64,000 nucleotides of DNA, taken from positions 623,250 through 687,249 of the forward strand of contig NMRA01000154.1 of assembly GCA_002633005.1 (NCBI GenBank). Reading direction: 5' to 3'. This document shows, piece after piece, positions 1-9,980 of the stretch; the stretch's first letter is position 1; each line of letters opens with the position of its first letter. The notes under the pieces are model-generated. The model had not been told where the DNA came from. It saw only the letters and a list, made by a program, of their open reading frames with translations, and ran no database searches. The position numbers and the translations under genes were made by a program. This stretch comes from Phoronis australis. Taxonomy: Eukaryota > Phoronida > Phoronidae.

Positions 1-62
1 GCGCGCGTGTTTTGGGCAGTAAAAGTTTCCGCGTTTTTTGTCATTGGTCATTCCAAGCCCTG
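1..62 (+). mobile_element. Right end of a CAGGGCTTGG-type TIR transposon
   Basis: The first 62 bases closely match the right end of a 512-bp element at 26204-26715, including the shared terminal GTCATTGGTCATTCCAAGC followed by CCTG. The reverse complement of this end is the same as the left terminus CAGGGCTTGGAAT seen at 11951, 23810 and 26204. The rest of this copy lies outside the window. The short ends and lack of an ORF suggest a non-autonomous DNA transposon; the superfamily is not determined. Confidence 0.7.
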
Positions 63-408
63 CTGAAGTTTGGATAGAATTGGCAAATAAATTCCTTTTT
101 ACTTGAGAACAAGCTCAGTGTATTAGCTTCTCACAGTATGATCACACGCTATATTCATCGGCCAGTTCTTCATTATCGACGAATCATTTCTCATCTGAGT
201 AAGGAACGAGTTGAAAGATGTTTCATAGCCATTAGTGGTATGAATTGAAATAATGATTTATTTGACAGAAGACAAATTCATTCCTTACTCTGGTAGGAAA
301 AACATATCTTGGTCCATTTTAATCCAACGATGCAAATTTTACTTTAAATTATCACGAAGAATAAATAAAGTGAAAGTAATTTATCAAATAAACACCGAAA
401 ATCAGGAA

Positions 409-480
409 GTCCAACTGGGAATCGAATCACAGGTCTCTAGATTGCCGGTCTAGTGCTCTTACCACTGAGCTACTGAGGAC
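409..480 (-). tRNA. tRNA-like sequence, probably a pseudogene or SINE head
   Basis: Read on the minus strand, this 72-base stretch has an A box-like TAGCTCAGTGGTAAGAGC, a perfect five-pair anticodon stem (CTAGA/TCTAG) and a B box-like GATTCGATTCCC. The loop is CCGGCAA, so position 33 is C rather than the usual T, and the nominal anticodon would be GGC. The acceptor stem pairs at only four positions, and the T stem has a mismatch. These defects argue for a tRNA pseudogene or a tRNA-derived SINE head rather than a working tRNA gene. Confidence 0.55.
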
Positions 481-672
481 CCGATATCTGTGCAATTACT
501 GTTTAAAGCCAACTGTTATGTCATACATCGCATGAGCGGAGTTTCGCCTTTTTCACACGAGATTTGGAAAATTATGTAAATTAACAATTTACCACTATGC
601 ATGGATTAATATATGTATAAATAGCAGTTCACGTGAACGACCTATATTTGCCATGTCGCAATTTTGTTTCAG

Positions 673-825
673 ATGATTAAGAATAAAGTGTACCAAGAAT
701 ACCGAACCATCAAATCCGACTCCAAGTACGTGACTGAGAAGAAGAGATGCGACTATCTCCATCACAAGTTGTCTCACATCAAGAAGCTCGTTGTTGAGTA
801 TGATCAGATGCACAGTAACCTTTGA
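673..825 (+). CDS. ELL: Terminal exon of ELL-family RNA polymerase II elongation factor
   Basis: After the acceptor TTTGTTTCAG (ending at 672) an open frame of 50 residues runs to TGA at 823-825. It contains KKRCDYLHHKLSHIKKLV followed by EYD, the end of the occludin/ELL homology domain that closes ELL, ELL2 and ELL3 proteins. In the family this helical domain lies at the C terminus, and the N-terminal part binds polymerase and EAF proteins within super elongation complexes in the nucleus. All earlier exons lie upstream of the window, so the start and full length cannot be seen. The occludin tail shares this fold, but the basic LHHKLSHIK motif ending the protein favours ELL. A polyadenylation signal follows 119 bases after the stop codon. 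Confidence 0.82.
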   Translation: MIKNKVYQEYRTIKSDSKYVTEKKRCDYLHHKLSHIKKLVVEYDQMHSNL

Positions 826-943
826 CCTATGCCGTCGGCATTCCAGCCATGCACGCGCCCGAGTATGATGCAATGTATCCCATGATGCAATGTTGGCATT
901 CCTGCTAATGTGAAGTTGTTTGTTGTATTTTGAGAAAGTATTT

Positions 944-949
944 AATAAA
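944..949 (+). promoter_or_regulatory. Polyadenylation signal of the ELL gene
   Basis: A canonical AATAAA lies about 120 bases after the ELL stop codon, in AT-rich sequence with TG-rich stretches on either side. It is the first such hexamer after the stop. Confidence 0.6.
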
Positions 950-3025
950 TTTCACAAAATGAATTTTATGGGCTGTGTATTTTTTAATTATTGATCGTTA
1001 ACTATGACTTTGGGTTAAAAAATGATTGAAAATATGAAAAATGGTCATGTTGTGGCCACGTTTTCTCAATTTTTAAATTAAAGTTTTGCCCCGTTTACAT
1101 GCAGCTCTTTTATGCCCATATGGAAATACACACCATATGAAAGCTATTGTCCAGGTGTTAAATTTTCATCCCGTTCATGGGGAAAAGAAAAGCAATATTT
1201 GCGTTCAGCGCAACTTACTGACGATTTATATAGAACTTGTGGGTGACTGAAACCGCACAATATTGTGATCAGGATTACAAGACCCATCTTATGGGAATAA
1301 AATAACATATTTTACATTTTTTTAGCCAGATAAATGGGGTGAAATTCAACCATTGAATAAAAATAAACTAAATGCAACTCACATTCCCACAGAGCAGATG
1401 TGAGGAAATTGGGAATTAAAACGGAAAGCATGCATTCACTGTTTGAGTAGTTAAGAGATCTTATGAAGACAGGCAGACATTTTATCACAACACTTAGATT
1501 TTTGATTTCACAACAGACTTATGACGTTTCTTACAACCAAAGTACACTGCAACCAAACTGCTTTATATGCAGTTAGATGGTGTGCGGACAGAGGACAAAC
1601 AAACTAGGGCTGCATTCCATTGACACAGCATTGGCGTATCCAGAGGGAGGTCTGGACCCCTTTTTCCTTGGTTTAACCAATATCAAAAATAGAATTTTCA
1701 AATTGTTGACACGGGCTAATTTTTTAAAAAAAATCATTGATCCTAACCCCTTTTAAAAAATCATGGATTCACCCCTGCACAAGACAAATATCTTTGTGAG
1801 ATATCGCCATTCATCAGAGCATTTAACAGAGAATTTTCTCTTTAGCCGTTTCGATTTCTTCTTCATTTAATTTCCAGCTATCTCTTATTTCGTCTTATCA
1901 TTTTGACTTCAGTTATGCAAAAGCGTTCATTTCATTTAAATTTTATTACACAAAAGGAGTATTTCCATCACACAGGCCTGTGTGTGGAACGATACATCAC
2001 CTGAAAAATATTGCTCTTTTTTTGTCATTGTTAATTCCAAGCCCCGGTGCATTGAAGCCAAGTGTGCAAGCACATTAGCTGTACTTGCCAGTGTCTTGCA
2101 CAGCAGCCCCGACATGTGACAAGCTTCCATTGTATCCAAAATGATCAGTAGAGAAATGCAAGACTTTGCTGGAGACAAACAATTTATTACATTCTTGATA
2201 AAACTGCACCCGAATGATTTGTGTTTAAGTCGGACTACCTCTAACGATTGCGTAACAAGATTTTTATTAAAGCCTATCTTCAACGGTAACACATGTAAAT
2301 TTGGTTCCTACAGTATGTTAAGAGTATCGCTCTGAGCCCACTAGTGCCATAAATTGCCAAATGTAACAAACAGTTAAGCGTATTGGCTTGCTGTTGTCTA
2401 CGTCATCGCCAGAATCACCTTTTAATTCAAACAGCTGCAAACAACACCGGCACAGAATGATGTTCAATTCAGACACCTATTCAATACAACTATAATCGGC
2501 CTTTTGTTGTTTGCGCTGAAATCTCACGGTAAGGCAACATGGCATGAAAAGGCAGCTTCACCCATTATTATTTGACGATCTTACATTTGCGTGATTTAAC
2601 TCGCGTTTTATTTTACTAAGGCTTTGTTAGGACCTTCTGGTTAGCCCAATACATATAGGCTTTAATCATACCCAAGTAAATCCAAGTGTCCTGGAGGTTA
2701 ATCACAAACTCTTAACATTATCCTGTAGGTAATGAAAATTAACTACTAGTCTCTATCAAAAATTGAGTATCAAAGAAGTGTCAAAAGGCTGTGGGGGTTA
2801 CAATCTTAAAAAATAACAAACCAGGTTTTGAGGTCATTTGTACAACCAAAGAACAACTGAGAACGACCAATCTGTTTCATTACACCTGGGACTAACACTG
2901 ATAGACAAAACCAAAAGAATACATTCAATAAAACTGTAAAATTGCAATCACACGGGAAGGATTTAAAACATTTCAAAACTTAATAAAATATATATCAAAA
3001 AACATACAACAAAAGTTTGCATTGT
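950..3025. other. Intergenic stretch, no gene recognised
   Basis: This AT-rich region separates the convergent ELL (+) and GH31-like (-) genes. Short open frames at 1936-2335 lack splice context and recognisable motifs. Around 2010-2047 there is a diverged right end of the CAGGGCTTGG transposon family (TTTTTTTGTCATTG then TTCCAAGCCCC). A TTTATT at 2607-2612 would be AATAAA on the minus strand and may serve the GH31-like gene, about 410 bases after its stop. Confidence 0.5.
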
Positions 3026-4999
3026 TTACAGCTGAACTCTTTCAAAGTAAGGTATTTTATCTAGAGAAGCCTTGAAATCTCGTAGAGTTTTGGGTCCTGT
3101 GAACTGTTTGCCTGAATCCACATGTTTCCACACTCCGAACGGCAGGTTAATATAACGGGAGACCGATGACTTTTCCACAACTGGCGCTACAAGTAAATCA
3201 TCGCCAATTAAAAACTGGTCATCAACTTTGAGCATAGTAAACTCGAAGGGGTCGACCCACCACATGGGTCGAATGATGGGATTTTGATCGCCAGCAAGCC
3301 TAGTTATCTTAGGATAGACGTAATCTCTGTGTAATGCTGTGTAAGTTTTGGCAAGTTGTACTACCTCTGAGTCGTATTTCCACGGTGGGACAGAGAATTG
3401 CATGATGGGAAGGAATGTAGCCAGCTGCAGCCAACGAATGAAAAGCTCTTTGTCTGGCAAACTGCCAGGAATGTCTGTATATCCGCCAATAACTCCTGGA
3501 TTGACATAACTATAACCATGAACTGATAATGTCAACACTGTGGGAATCAAGGCACGTAGCGCATTCCAACTACTTCGGTGGTCTTCTAAGCGTAGAAATG
3601 CTGGAATACCTTGTGTTTGTATGCCGACCTGGACCTGTGATTGGTTGAAATTAGTCGCCACACCAACAAAAAGCCTTGCATATCGATCGGGGTTGGTAAA
3701 CTCCTGTTGAAATGTCGGCCGATGAGGCAGCCACGAAGTCTGACCACCGTAAAACACAAACCTGTTTATGCCGTATTCATTTTGGACTTTTCTCAGCCTA
3801 CTGACGTACCAACTCACCGCCTCTGTATTGGTCACGTCTAGTGCAGTTCCCAGGCCAGACCACCATTTAGTCAAACCCGGCACGTCTGCACTGCCGTCTA
3901 AGACAAAGTAGTTTTTATTCACACCTTCCTGGAAGGCTTGTGCATCCACACTGACATACGGATGAACACCAAGGCTAAGATTGAATCCGTGCTGTGCAAG
4001 TCTTGCAGTCAGGTTGATCCCACTAGGGAACCTCAAAGGATTCACTTCAAAGTCTCCGCTACGAACATCCCACTGGCTTCGTAGACCAATGTCTAAAATT
4101 TGACCAGGCAAATCATACTTGCGTACATTTTCTGCGAAGGACAACAAATCTGTCTCATTCACACTATCCCCAGGAACAGTCCACGACGGTGATTCCATAG
4201 CGTCTAAGTTCGGCATAAGTCGCGGTTGAGGTGATCTGTCCGCAATGAAGAACTGAGTCATCGCCGTGGAATTGGGAGCACTACAGACACTGTAGTTGAG
4301 AGTGGGCTTTAATTCAAACTTATTCCTGTAGGGGGAATTGTAGTAATGGGAGTGGAGACACAGCCGCTGTACGGAGCTGTTGGTACTGATAAAAAGCGGG
4401 TTTTCAGTATTTGCGAATATTCCGACACCTCGCGATGAGACCCAGTGGCGTTCCATAACAGTTCCAAAGTCATCGTCATCCAAGTGGCTGCCTGTGACAT
4501 ATGGCATACTTTTATAATTTTCCACATCTAACGGCCATTTCTGATCAACAGTCAATGGGCCACCATACCAGTGCGATCCGCCAAAATCAAAGCAATCTAC
4601 AAGTTCAAGGTCATCTCTTTCTGCTGACCACTCAATATTGTAACACAGTACATCTCCATATTCAACATATCTAACCATAAGCAAGGCATCTGTGAACCAC
4701 TGCAGGCAGATCTCAGACTTGTCTCCCCTGGCACAGTCATGTGGCAGACTGCCTGCAGGAATCTTCTGTCCCAAACTTCCACTGAGCAGCGCTATGCCAT
4801 CTCTATTTACATTGACTATACGTTGTTTTTCTAAGAAACTCAACTTTCTGCCAAGGTCGACTTTGAGACCTTGAGCATTGTAGAAGTACCATATTAACGG
4901 GATGCTGACGACGATGATAACAAAGAGAATAATAACAAATATCTTGAATGCACAGTCCTTCTTGAAAAACTTGCCACAAACTGTCTTTATGTTTTTCTT
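3026..4999 (-). CDS. GH31 family membrane protein, MYORG-like, main exon
   Basis: This single exon encodes 657 residues plus the stop. A minus-strand acceptor (TTTATTTTCAG, ending at 5000) marks its start; the ATG at 5033-5035 is intronic. Right after the junction a basic stretch precedes one membrane helix (FVIILFVIIVVSIPLIWYFY), giving a type II topology with the enzyme domain in the ER/Golgi lumen or outside. The remainder matches the GH31 subfamily of MYORG (KIAA1161): CLQW, HWYGG, ALDVTN, RWLQLATFLPIMQFSVPPW, RPMWWVDP and LIGDDLLVAP. Vertebrate MYORG is an alpha-galactosidase. Here the nucleophile motif (FDAGE type) reads FYGGQ with Tyr at codon 3749-3751, and the acid/base motif (PDMVGG type) reads PGVIGG with Gly at 3494-3496. 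Both expected catalytic aspartates are therefore absent, suggesting a pseudoenzyme. It is spliced to the exon at 6156-6262. Confidence 0.88.
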   Translation of the reverse strand, partial: KKNIKTVCGKFFKKDCAFKIFVIILFVIIVVSIPLIWYFYNAQGLKVDLGRKLSFLEKQRIVNVNRDGIALLSGSLGQKIPAGSLPHDCARGDKSEICLQWFTDALLMVRYVEYGDVLCYNIEWSAERDDLELVDCFDFGGSHWYGGPLTVDQKWPLDVENYKSMPYVTGSHLDDDDFGTVMERHWVSSRGVGIFANTENPLFISTNSSVQRLCLHSHYYNSPYRNKFELKPTLNYSVCSAPNSTAMTQFFIADRSPQPRLMPNLDAMESPSWTVPGDSVNETDLLSFAENVRKYDLPGQILDIGLRSQWDVRSGDFEVNPLRFPSGINLTARLAQHGFNLSLGVHPYVSVDAQAFQEGVNKNYFVLDGSADVPGLTKWWSGLGTALDVTNTEAVSWYVSRLRKVQNEYGINRFVFYGGQTSWLPHRPTFQQEFTNPDRYARLFVGVATNFNQSQVQVGIQTQGIPAFLRLEDHRSSWNALRALIPTVLTLSVHGYSYVNPGVIGGYTDIPGSLPDKELFIRWLQLATFLPIMQFSVPPWKYDSEVVQLAKTYTALHRDYVYPKITRLAGDQNPIIRPMWWVDPFEFTMLKVDDQFLIGDDLLVAPVVEKSSVSRYINLPFGVWKHVDSGKQFTGPKTLRDFKASLDKIPYFERVQL

Positions 5000-5091
5000 C
5001 TGAAAATAAAAACAGAAATGTTTCTGATTAGTCATAATGTTGTCATAGTAACAGAGAAGTTATTTGAGTGGTAAGTCTGGGCAGGCGGCTT

Positions 5092-5373
5092 ACTGTATGG
5101 TACAGCTCTGCTAAATGTTAACAGATACAACAACAGCTGTACTGCATGGTAATAGATACAAAATCAACTGTACTGCATGGTAACAGATACATCAAATGTA
5201 CTGCATGGTACAGTGTCAGCTATGCTGCATGTTAATAGATACAACAACAGCTGAGGACTACATGGCAATAGATACAACATCAGTTGTACTGCATGTCAAA
5301 AGATACAACATCAGTTGCACTGCATGGTAATGCAGTAGCAACTGTACAGCATGGTAAAAGACACAGTACCAGC
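5092..5373. repeat. Minisatellite, about 31-bp unit, in the GH31-like intron
   Basis: Eight or nine diverged tandem copies are visible, with a consensus near TGTACTGCATGGTAATAGAT followed by ACAACATCAGC. Copies vary in length by a few bases. The array lies in the intron between 5000 and 6155. Confidence 0.8.
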
Positions 5374-6155
5374 ATACCAGGTTCTTTCTTAGATTAAGCA
5401 TTAAATCAAACTGTGGTCACAATTTTAATGTTATGACGAAACTGCAATGTTACCTCGCTAGCATATACTTACCATGTCACGAATATTTATAGCATATGAA
5501 CAGGAAACCATTCAAGTTATCTGTTCATAATGCACCTGTAGTTGCAATAGTCTCCAATGTACAGTTATTTGTAGTTTTCAAAATAAACTAGATAGACTTT
5601 AGACAGAGCCTCATCAATCTTGGACAAACATCTACCCAGCATTCTTTCACACTTTAGTCTAACTTTTGTTGCATTATAAAATGGCGTTTTTGTCAAGCTT
5701 TAGTTGGAGTGGCGTTATCGTGCGTAGCTGTTAATTGTTCAGTTGTGAATGGGCTTGCACAGTAAGTAAAAATTTTCTTGAGATTTATCTAGAGTTGAAA
5801 TGGACTCTAGCAAAAAGGTTAATTATGGTTATTTATTCGCAGTTTTGCACATCAAAGCTTCATCAAATTTTAGCGTTGTTCAGTATATTTTGAAAACTAT
5901 TGCACACAGTCTATTCTTTAACCCTGACACAGTTATGATGTTTAAAAAAGGAGTTAAAATAATACTTATTTCCATAAAACCCTAAATGTGTTGCCTGCCC
6001 AGTGTGTCTTGGTAAATAACATCAAACCAATTTCTGAATTTTATCTCACATTCAAGGGCATGCTTTAAATAATTGATGTCATAAAGTCCATCCCCTTAAG
6101 TCAAGTAGGCCACAGTTCTGCCAAGTGTATGTCACTGAAGACTATGTTAACTTAC

Positions 6156-6262
6156 CTCTTTCTTTGGAGCCTCCTTCACACCACCAAAGTGCACTTCACC
6201 TTTGTCACGGCCTACTGGCTTTGGACCATCAACAGTGTCATAACCGCTCTCAAGTGATTCCA
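6156..6262 (-). CDS. GH31/MYORG-like gene, upstream exon (cytosolic N-terminal part)
   Basis: On the minus strand this 107-base exon is bounded by an acceptor CCTTTTTAG (ending at 6263) and a strong donor GAG/GTAAGTTAAC (intron starting at 6155). It starts with two bases completing a codon and then encodes 35 residues, beginning ESLESGYDTVDGPKPVG. It ends in phase 0, matching the phase of the exon starting at 4999. The peptide is hydrophilic, as expected for the cytosolic tail before the membrane helix. No start codon is in this exon, so at least one more exon must lie upstream; I could not identify it. Confidence 0.7.
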
Positions 6263-6516
6263 CTAAAAAGGTAAATCTAATTAAAATATATAACAATTAA
6301 AAGGATTTTACATTAGGCACCTAATTAAAAGTGCTTTACGAGGCGTCTGACTACAGCGTATTTGACTCTTAAGTAATCAGCAAAAAGCGATTCCTGCTTA
6401 ATATAAACAAAACTCAAACTTTGTTGGACAAAACAAGCTGTGTTCAATGAGGTAAAATATAATTTCTTATCAACCTTGCGGTATGAAATGTGGGCAGAAC
6501 ACAAGAAGAGACATGG

Positions 6517-6946
6517 TACCGGAATTTTCCATAGATAAGCCCACCTGATGAAACGCCCATGGGCATTTATTTGGAAAATTATGCCGAATACACACCTATG
6601 GGCGTTTATTTGGTGTTACATATTGTGGTGTTAAGTGTCCAGACAGTGGGGCGTTTATTTGGAAATTTCCTCTTCAAAGCTCACTTAGCGTCAACTTTTT
6701 GTCACAAATTCAGTTTTGTGGAGCATATTCCATTTATAAAAAACGAACAAGGTGTTGGCAAACTATGCATTTATTAACATAAAATTAAAAAACGCAGTGT
6801 TAAGTAAAAAAATGCCAAAGTCAGCAAGATTATGACTTTCCTTTTACACGCCCCCTCTTGAGCGTTTATTTGGTGTTGCTAGAAAGCCTGAAATTTTTCA
6901 TTTTCCGAATTCACGCCCTTAGGTTTATCTACGGAAATTCCTGGTA
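6517..6946. mobile_element. Non-autonomous DNA transposon (MITE) with 25-bp imperfect TIRs
   Basis: The left end TACCGGAATTTTCCATAGAT and the reverse complement of the right end TACCAGGAATTTCCGTAGAT are imperfect inverted repeats about 430 bases apart. Inside, four copies of a G(A/C)GCGTTTATTTGG-like motif occur (near 6566, 6600, 6650 and 6860). There is no transposase frame. Confidence 0.65.
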
Positions 6947-7184
6947 AGAACAAGCTTGAGAAGTTAATATGCCATTATTCAAGAATCAGTTTTAAAGACA
7001 GTCAACGATTTGTGATGAAATCCTTTACTGAGATGATTAAGAAAAGGACTTCTAAGATTTGATAACCAAGTGTAGAAACCAAGCCAAACTATTGTATGAA
7101 TGCACTGAAAAGTGTGCAAGTAAACCTTCTCACTTGCTCAGTACAACAATCATCATTTTGAAGTTCACACATTTTTGGTTATAG

Positions 7185-7527
7185 TGCCCTTACCATTCAA
7201 AGTAAGCAGGCAGTAGGAAATTGGACAGTTATAACGCTGCAGTGCCCTTACCATTCAGAGTAAACAGGCAGTAGGAAATTGGACAGTTATAACGCTGCAG
7301 TGCCCTTACGATTCAGAGTTACCAGGCAGTAGGAAATTGGACAGTTATAACGCTGCAGTGCCCTTACCATTCAGAGTAAGCAGGCAGAGGAAATTGGACA
7401 GTTATAACACTGCAGTGCCCTTACCATTCAGAGTTACCAGGCAGTAGGAAATTGCACAGTTATAACGCTGCAGTGCCCTTACCATTCAGAGTAAGCAGGC
7501 AGAGGAAATTGGACAGTTATAATGCTA
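7185..7527. repeat. Minisatellite with 58-bp unit, six copies
   Basis: Six near-identical copies begin at 7185, 7243, 7301, 7359, 7416 and 7474. Each starts TGCCCTTACCATTCAGAGT and ends TTATAACGCTGCAG. Copies 3 and 5 share AGTTACCAGGCAGTAGG, while copies 4 and 6 share AGTAAGCAGGCAGAGG, so the last four copies form a dimeric higher-order repeat of about 115 bases. Confidence 0.9.
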
Positions 7528-7545
7528 CACTGTCTTCATCAACTT

Positions 7546-7740
7546 ATTCTCATACCTGAGCTGGAAATGCCGGAGCGTGGCTTCCACACATTGGACGTGA
7601 TAAGCTCAGAATTGTTGAGGGAGCTGATGGTTAAAAGGTTATCGAATGACTGCGACCTTCCAACATGTGCCATATCTTGTCTACTTCAGGAGTTTCTTAA
7701 GATTTACACAGCAGGGCCAGTGACAACGGTACGGCAGGTA
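7546..7740 (+). other. Exon-like open frame of unknown origin
   Basis: An open frame from about 7522 runs through a donor-like CAG/GTAATA at 7740. The peptide (ERGFHTLDVISSELLREL, then MVKRLSNDCDLPTCAISC and LLQEFLKIYTAGPV) has balanced composition, unlike the neighbouring noise. Most of it recurs in the duplicated block at 8384-8510 with one visible replacement (Thr to Met). No family is recognised and no partner exon was found, so it may be chance, a gene fragment carried by a repeat, or an orphan exon. Confidence 0.25.
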
Positions 7741-8382
7741 ATAACTACACCAAGATTTGCCTGAGCGGAGAAACCAGCTGGAGATCCTGTCAAAAACAGA
7801 CATTTAAAATCATTAAAGTTAAGCCATGTAGCACCAAATGCTACATTTCCAAACTATGCAGACCAGGCTGTGCAGGACTGAATGTAAAAAATTGTCAATG
7901 AGTGGTGAATCCTGTATATAACACTGGTAAGTCATCAGAAATCTGATGCAAGAGTAAATAGTTGTCTGACACCCGTGAAAAAATGAAGTACATTACCAAT
8001 TGAATCTGTGTTCAAGGACAACAATATCAGAATTACATGGGCAGCGCACCATAGGGGGTTGGGGGGAAGGCTATAGCCCCACTTTTTCAGGGTTACGCTG
8101 CCCATGGTTTGTGGGCAGTGCACTACAGGGGCCCTGGGGGCTTTAGCCTCCCACTTTTTCAGAGCTGAGCTGCCCAGGAGTTAATGGCACAGTAGCATAA
8201 AATGCAATTTAAAGATCCTGTCTTGGGCCAATTGTTGTAAGCCTCATTCGACTAAGCCACATATAAATGCAAAAATAGTGAAAATGGCTGCCACAGTGCC
8301 ATCTTGCTTTTGGTTTTAAGCAAAAACAAAACAGGGTAGAGTTCAGTAACGCTAGGACCTAAGCTAGAACCTAGCTAAAATC
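7614..8382. repeat. Duplicated block, copy 1
   Basis: This 769-base block is nearly identical to 8384-9159. The two are separated only by a single N at 8383, and copy 1 ends abruptly at that N. The differences are a few substitutions and small indels, which suggests two alleles placed in tandem by the assembler or a very recent duplication. Within it, 8037-8180 holds two diverged copies of a GC-rich unit of about 70 bp that ends CCCACTTTTTCAG. Confidence 0.85.
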
Positions 8383-8383
8383 N

Positions 8384-9159
8384 GTTGAGGGAGCTGATGG
8401 TTAAAAGGTTATCGAATGACTGCGACCTTCCAACATGTGCCATATCTTGTCTACTTCAGGAGTTTCTTAAGATTTACACAGCAGGGCCAGTGACAATGGT
8501 ACGGCAGGTAATATAACTACACGAAGATTTGCCTGAGCGGAGAAACCAGCTGGAGATCCTGTCAAAAACAGACATTTAAAATCATTAAAGTTAAGCCACG
8601 TAGCACCAAATGCGACATTTCCAAACTATGCAGACCACGTTTTGCAGGACTGAATGTAAGAAATTGTCAATGAGTGGTGAATCCTGTATATAACACTGGT
8701 AAGTCATCAGAAATCTGATGCAAGAGTAAATAGTTGTCTGACACCCGTGAAAAAATGAAGTACATTTATTTACTAATTGAATCTGTGTTCAAGGACAACA
8801 ATATCAGAATTACATGGGCAGCGCACCATAGGGGGTTGGGGGGAAGGCTATAGCCCCACTTTTTCAGGGTTACGCTGCCCATGGTCTATGGGCAGTGCAC
8901 TACAGGGGCCCTGGGGGCTTTAGCCTCCCACTTTTTCAGAGCTGAGCTGCCCAGGAGTTAATGGCACAGTAGCATAAAATGCAATTTAAAGATCCTGTCT
9001 TGGGCCAATTGTTGTAAGCCTCATTCGACTAAGCCACATATAAATGCAAAAATAGTGAAAATGGCTGCCACAGTGCCATCTTGCTTTTGGTTTTAAGCAA
9101 AAACAAAACAGGGTAGAGTTCAGTAACGCTAGGACCTAAGCTAGAACCTAGCTAAAATC
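8384..9159. repeat. Duplicated block, copy 2
   Basis: This block matches copy 1 (7614-8382). Unlike copy 1 it continues into unique sequence on its right, including an intact MITE at 9119-9252 that copy 1 only begins. Confidence 0.85.
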
Positions 9160-9252
9160 TACCCAAATCACATGTTCTCATTTAAAATACACAGCAATAT
9201 CTCACGTAATCTCGGAAATCTAGCTTTTTAGTGAGGTCCTAGAGTTACTGAA
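9119..9252. mobile_element. MITE with TTCAGTAACGCTAGGACCT termini
   Basis: The left end TTCAGTAACGCTAGGACCT and the reverse complement of the right end TTCAGTAACTCTAGGACCT form 19-bp inverted repeats with one mismatch around a 134-bp element. It has no coding capacity. Related copies lie at 49194-49320 and 50913-51472, and a truncated one at 8342-8382. Confidence 0.75.
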
Positions 9253-9439
9253 GTCTACCCACGCTTCTGAGCCATTCACATTCAGAGATATAAGATACAT
9301 TTTTTGTGTAAACAGGTAATTTTACATTGAACTTAATAGCCAAGATTACGAGTGACCCCCATAAAACCGGCCGTCGAGCTTGCTAACCATTCAGCTAATA
9401 GGTAATAGCTTCTTTAGCCAGTGACCACTGACCACTGAC

Positions 9440-9980
9440 CACAGAGATGCTGAAGCTCCTATAGGAGCTTTTCGGAAGCTTTTCGGCAAATTATACCTCA
9501 CACCGACTAAAAAATCAAAGTCACATTGTTACAAGTACCCTTTGCACATAGAAGGACACCTTAGGAGGCCGTCGATGTATTTAATTCCTCATACACAAAG
9601 AAATACTACCATTATCAAACTTTTTCTTCCAGCAGTTTCTCATTCAATTCCCAAAATGAAAAACTTGCCATTTTGAACACTATGCGCAACAGGTGGTATG
9701 ACGCCATATCCCCTAGCGTGCCCAGCTGTAAAAATGACCGGTTACTGATTTTGGGAACTGAGCGAGGGACTGCTCAAAGAAAAAGTTTGATAACGTGAGT
9801 ATTTTTTCAAGTTGGAAGGAATCAAAGACATGACTGATGACTTCTAAAGTGTCCCTCTATGTGCAATTTGTATCAGTAACAACGTGACTTAGATGTTTTA
9901 GTCAGTGTGAGACATGATTCGCCGAAAAGCTTCCGGCTAGTATGAAGCTCCTACAGGAGCTACACCATGATCTCTACTGA
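9440..9980. mobile_element. Long inverted repeat (fold-back element)
   Basis: The left half (from about 9440) and the reverse complement of the right half (to about 9980) align over roughly 250 bases. Shared blocks include GGAAGCTTTTCGGC, CTCACAC(C/T)GACTAAAA, GCACATAGA(A/G)GGACAC and TATCAAACTTTTTCTT. The centre is near 9710. Each arm also carries the self-complementary AGCTCCTATAGGAGCT or a one-base variant. It looks like a fold-back MITE with no coding capacity. Confidence 0.7.

Noticed and set aside
5000-5035. ATG at 5033-5035 as the start of the GH31-like protein
   Set aside because: The 12 residues before the acceptor at 5000 are intron-like (poly-pyrimidine on the minus strand), and an upstream phase-matched exon exists at 6156-6262.
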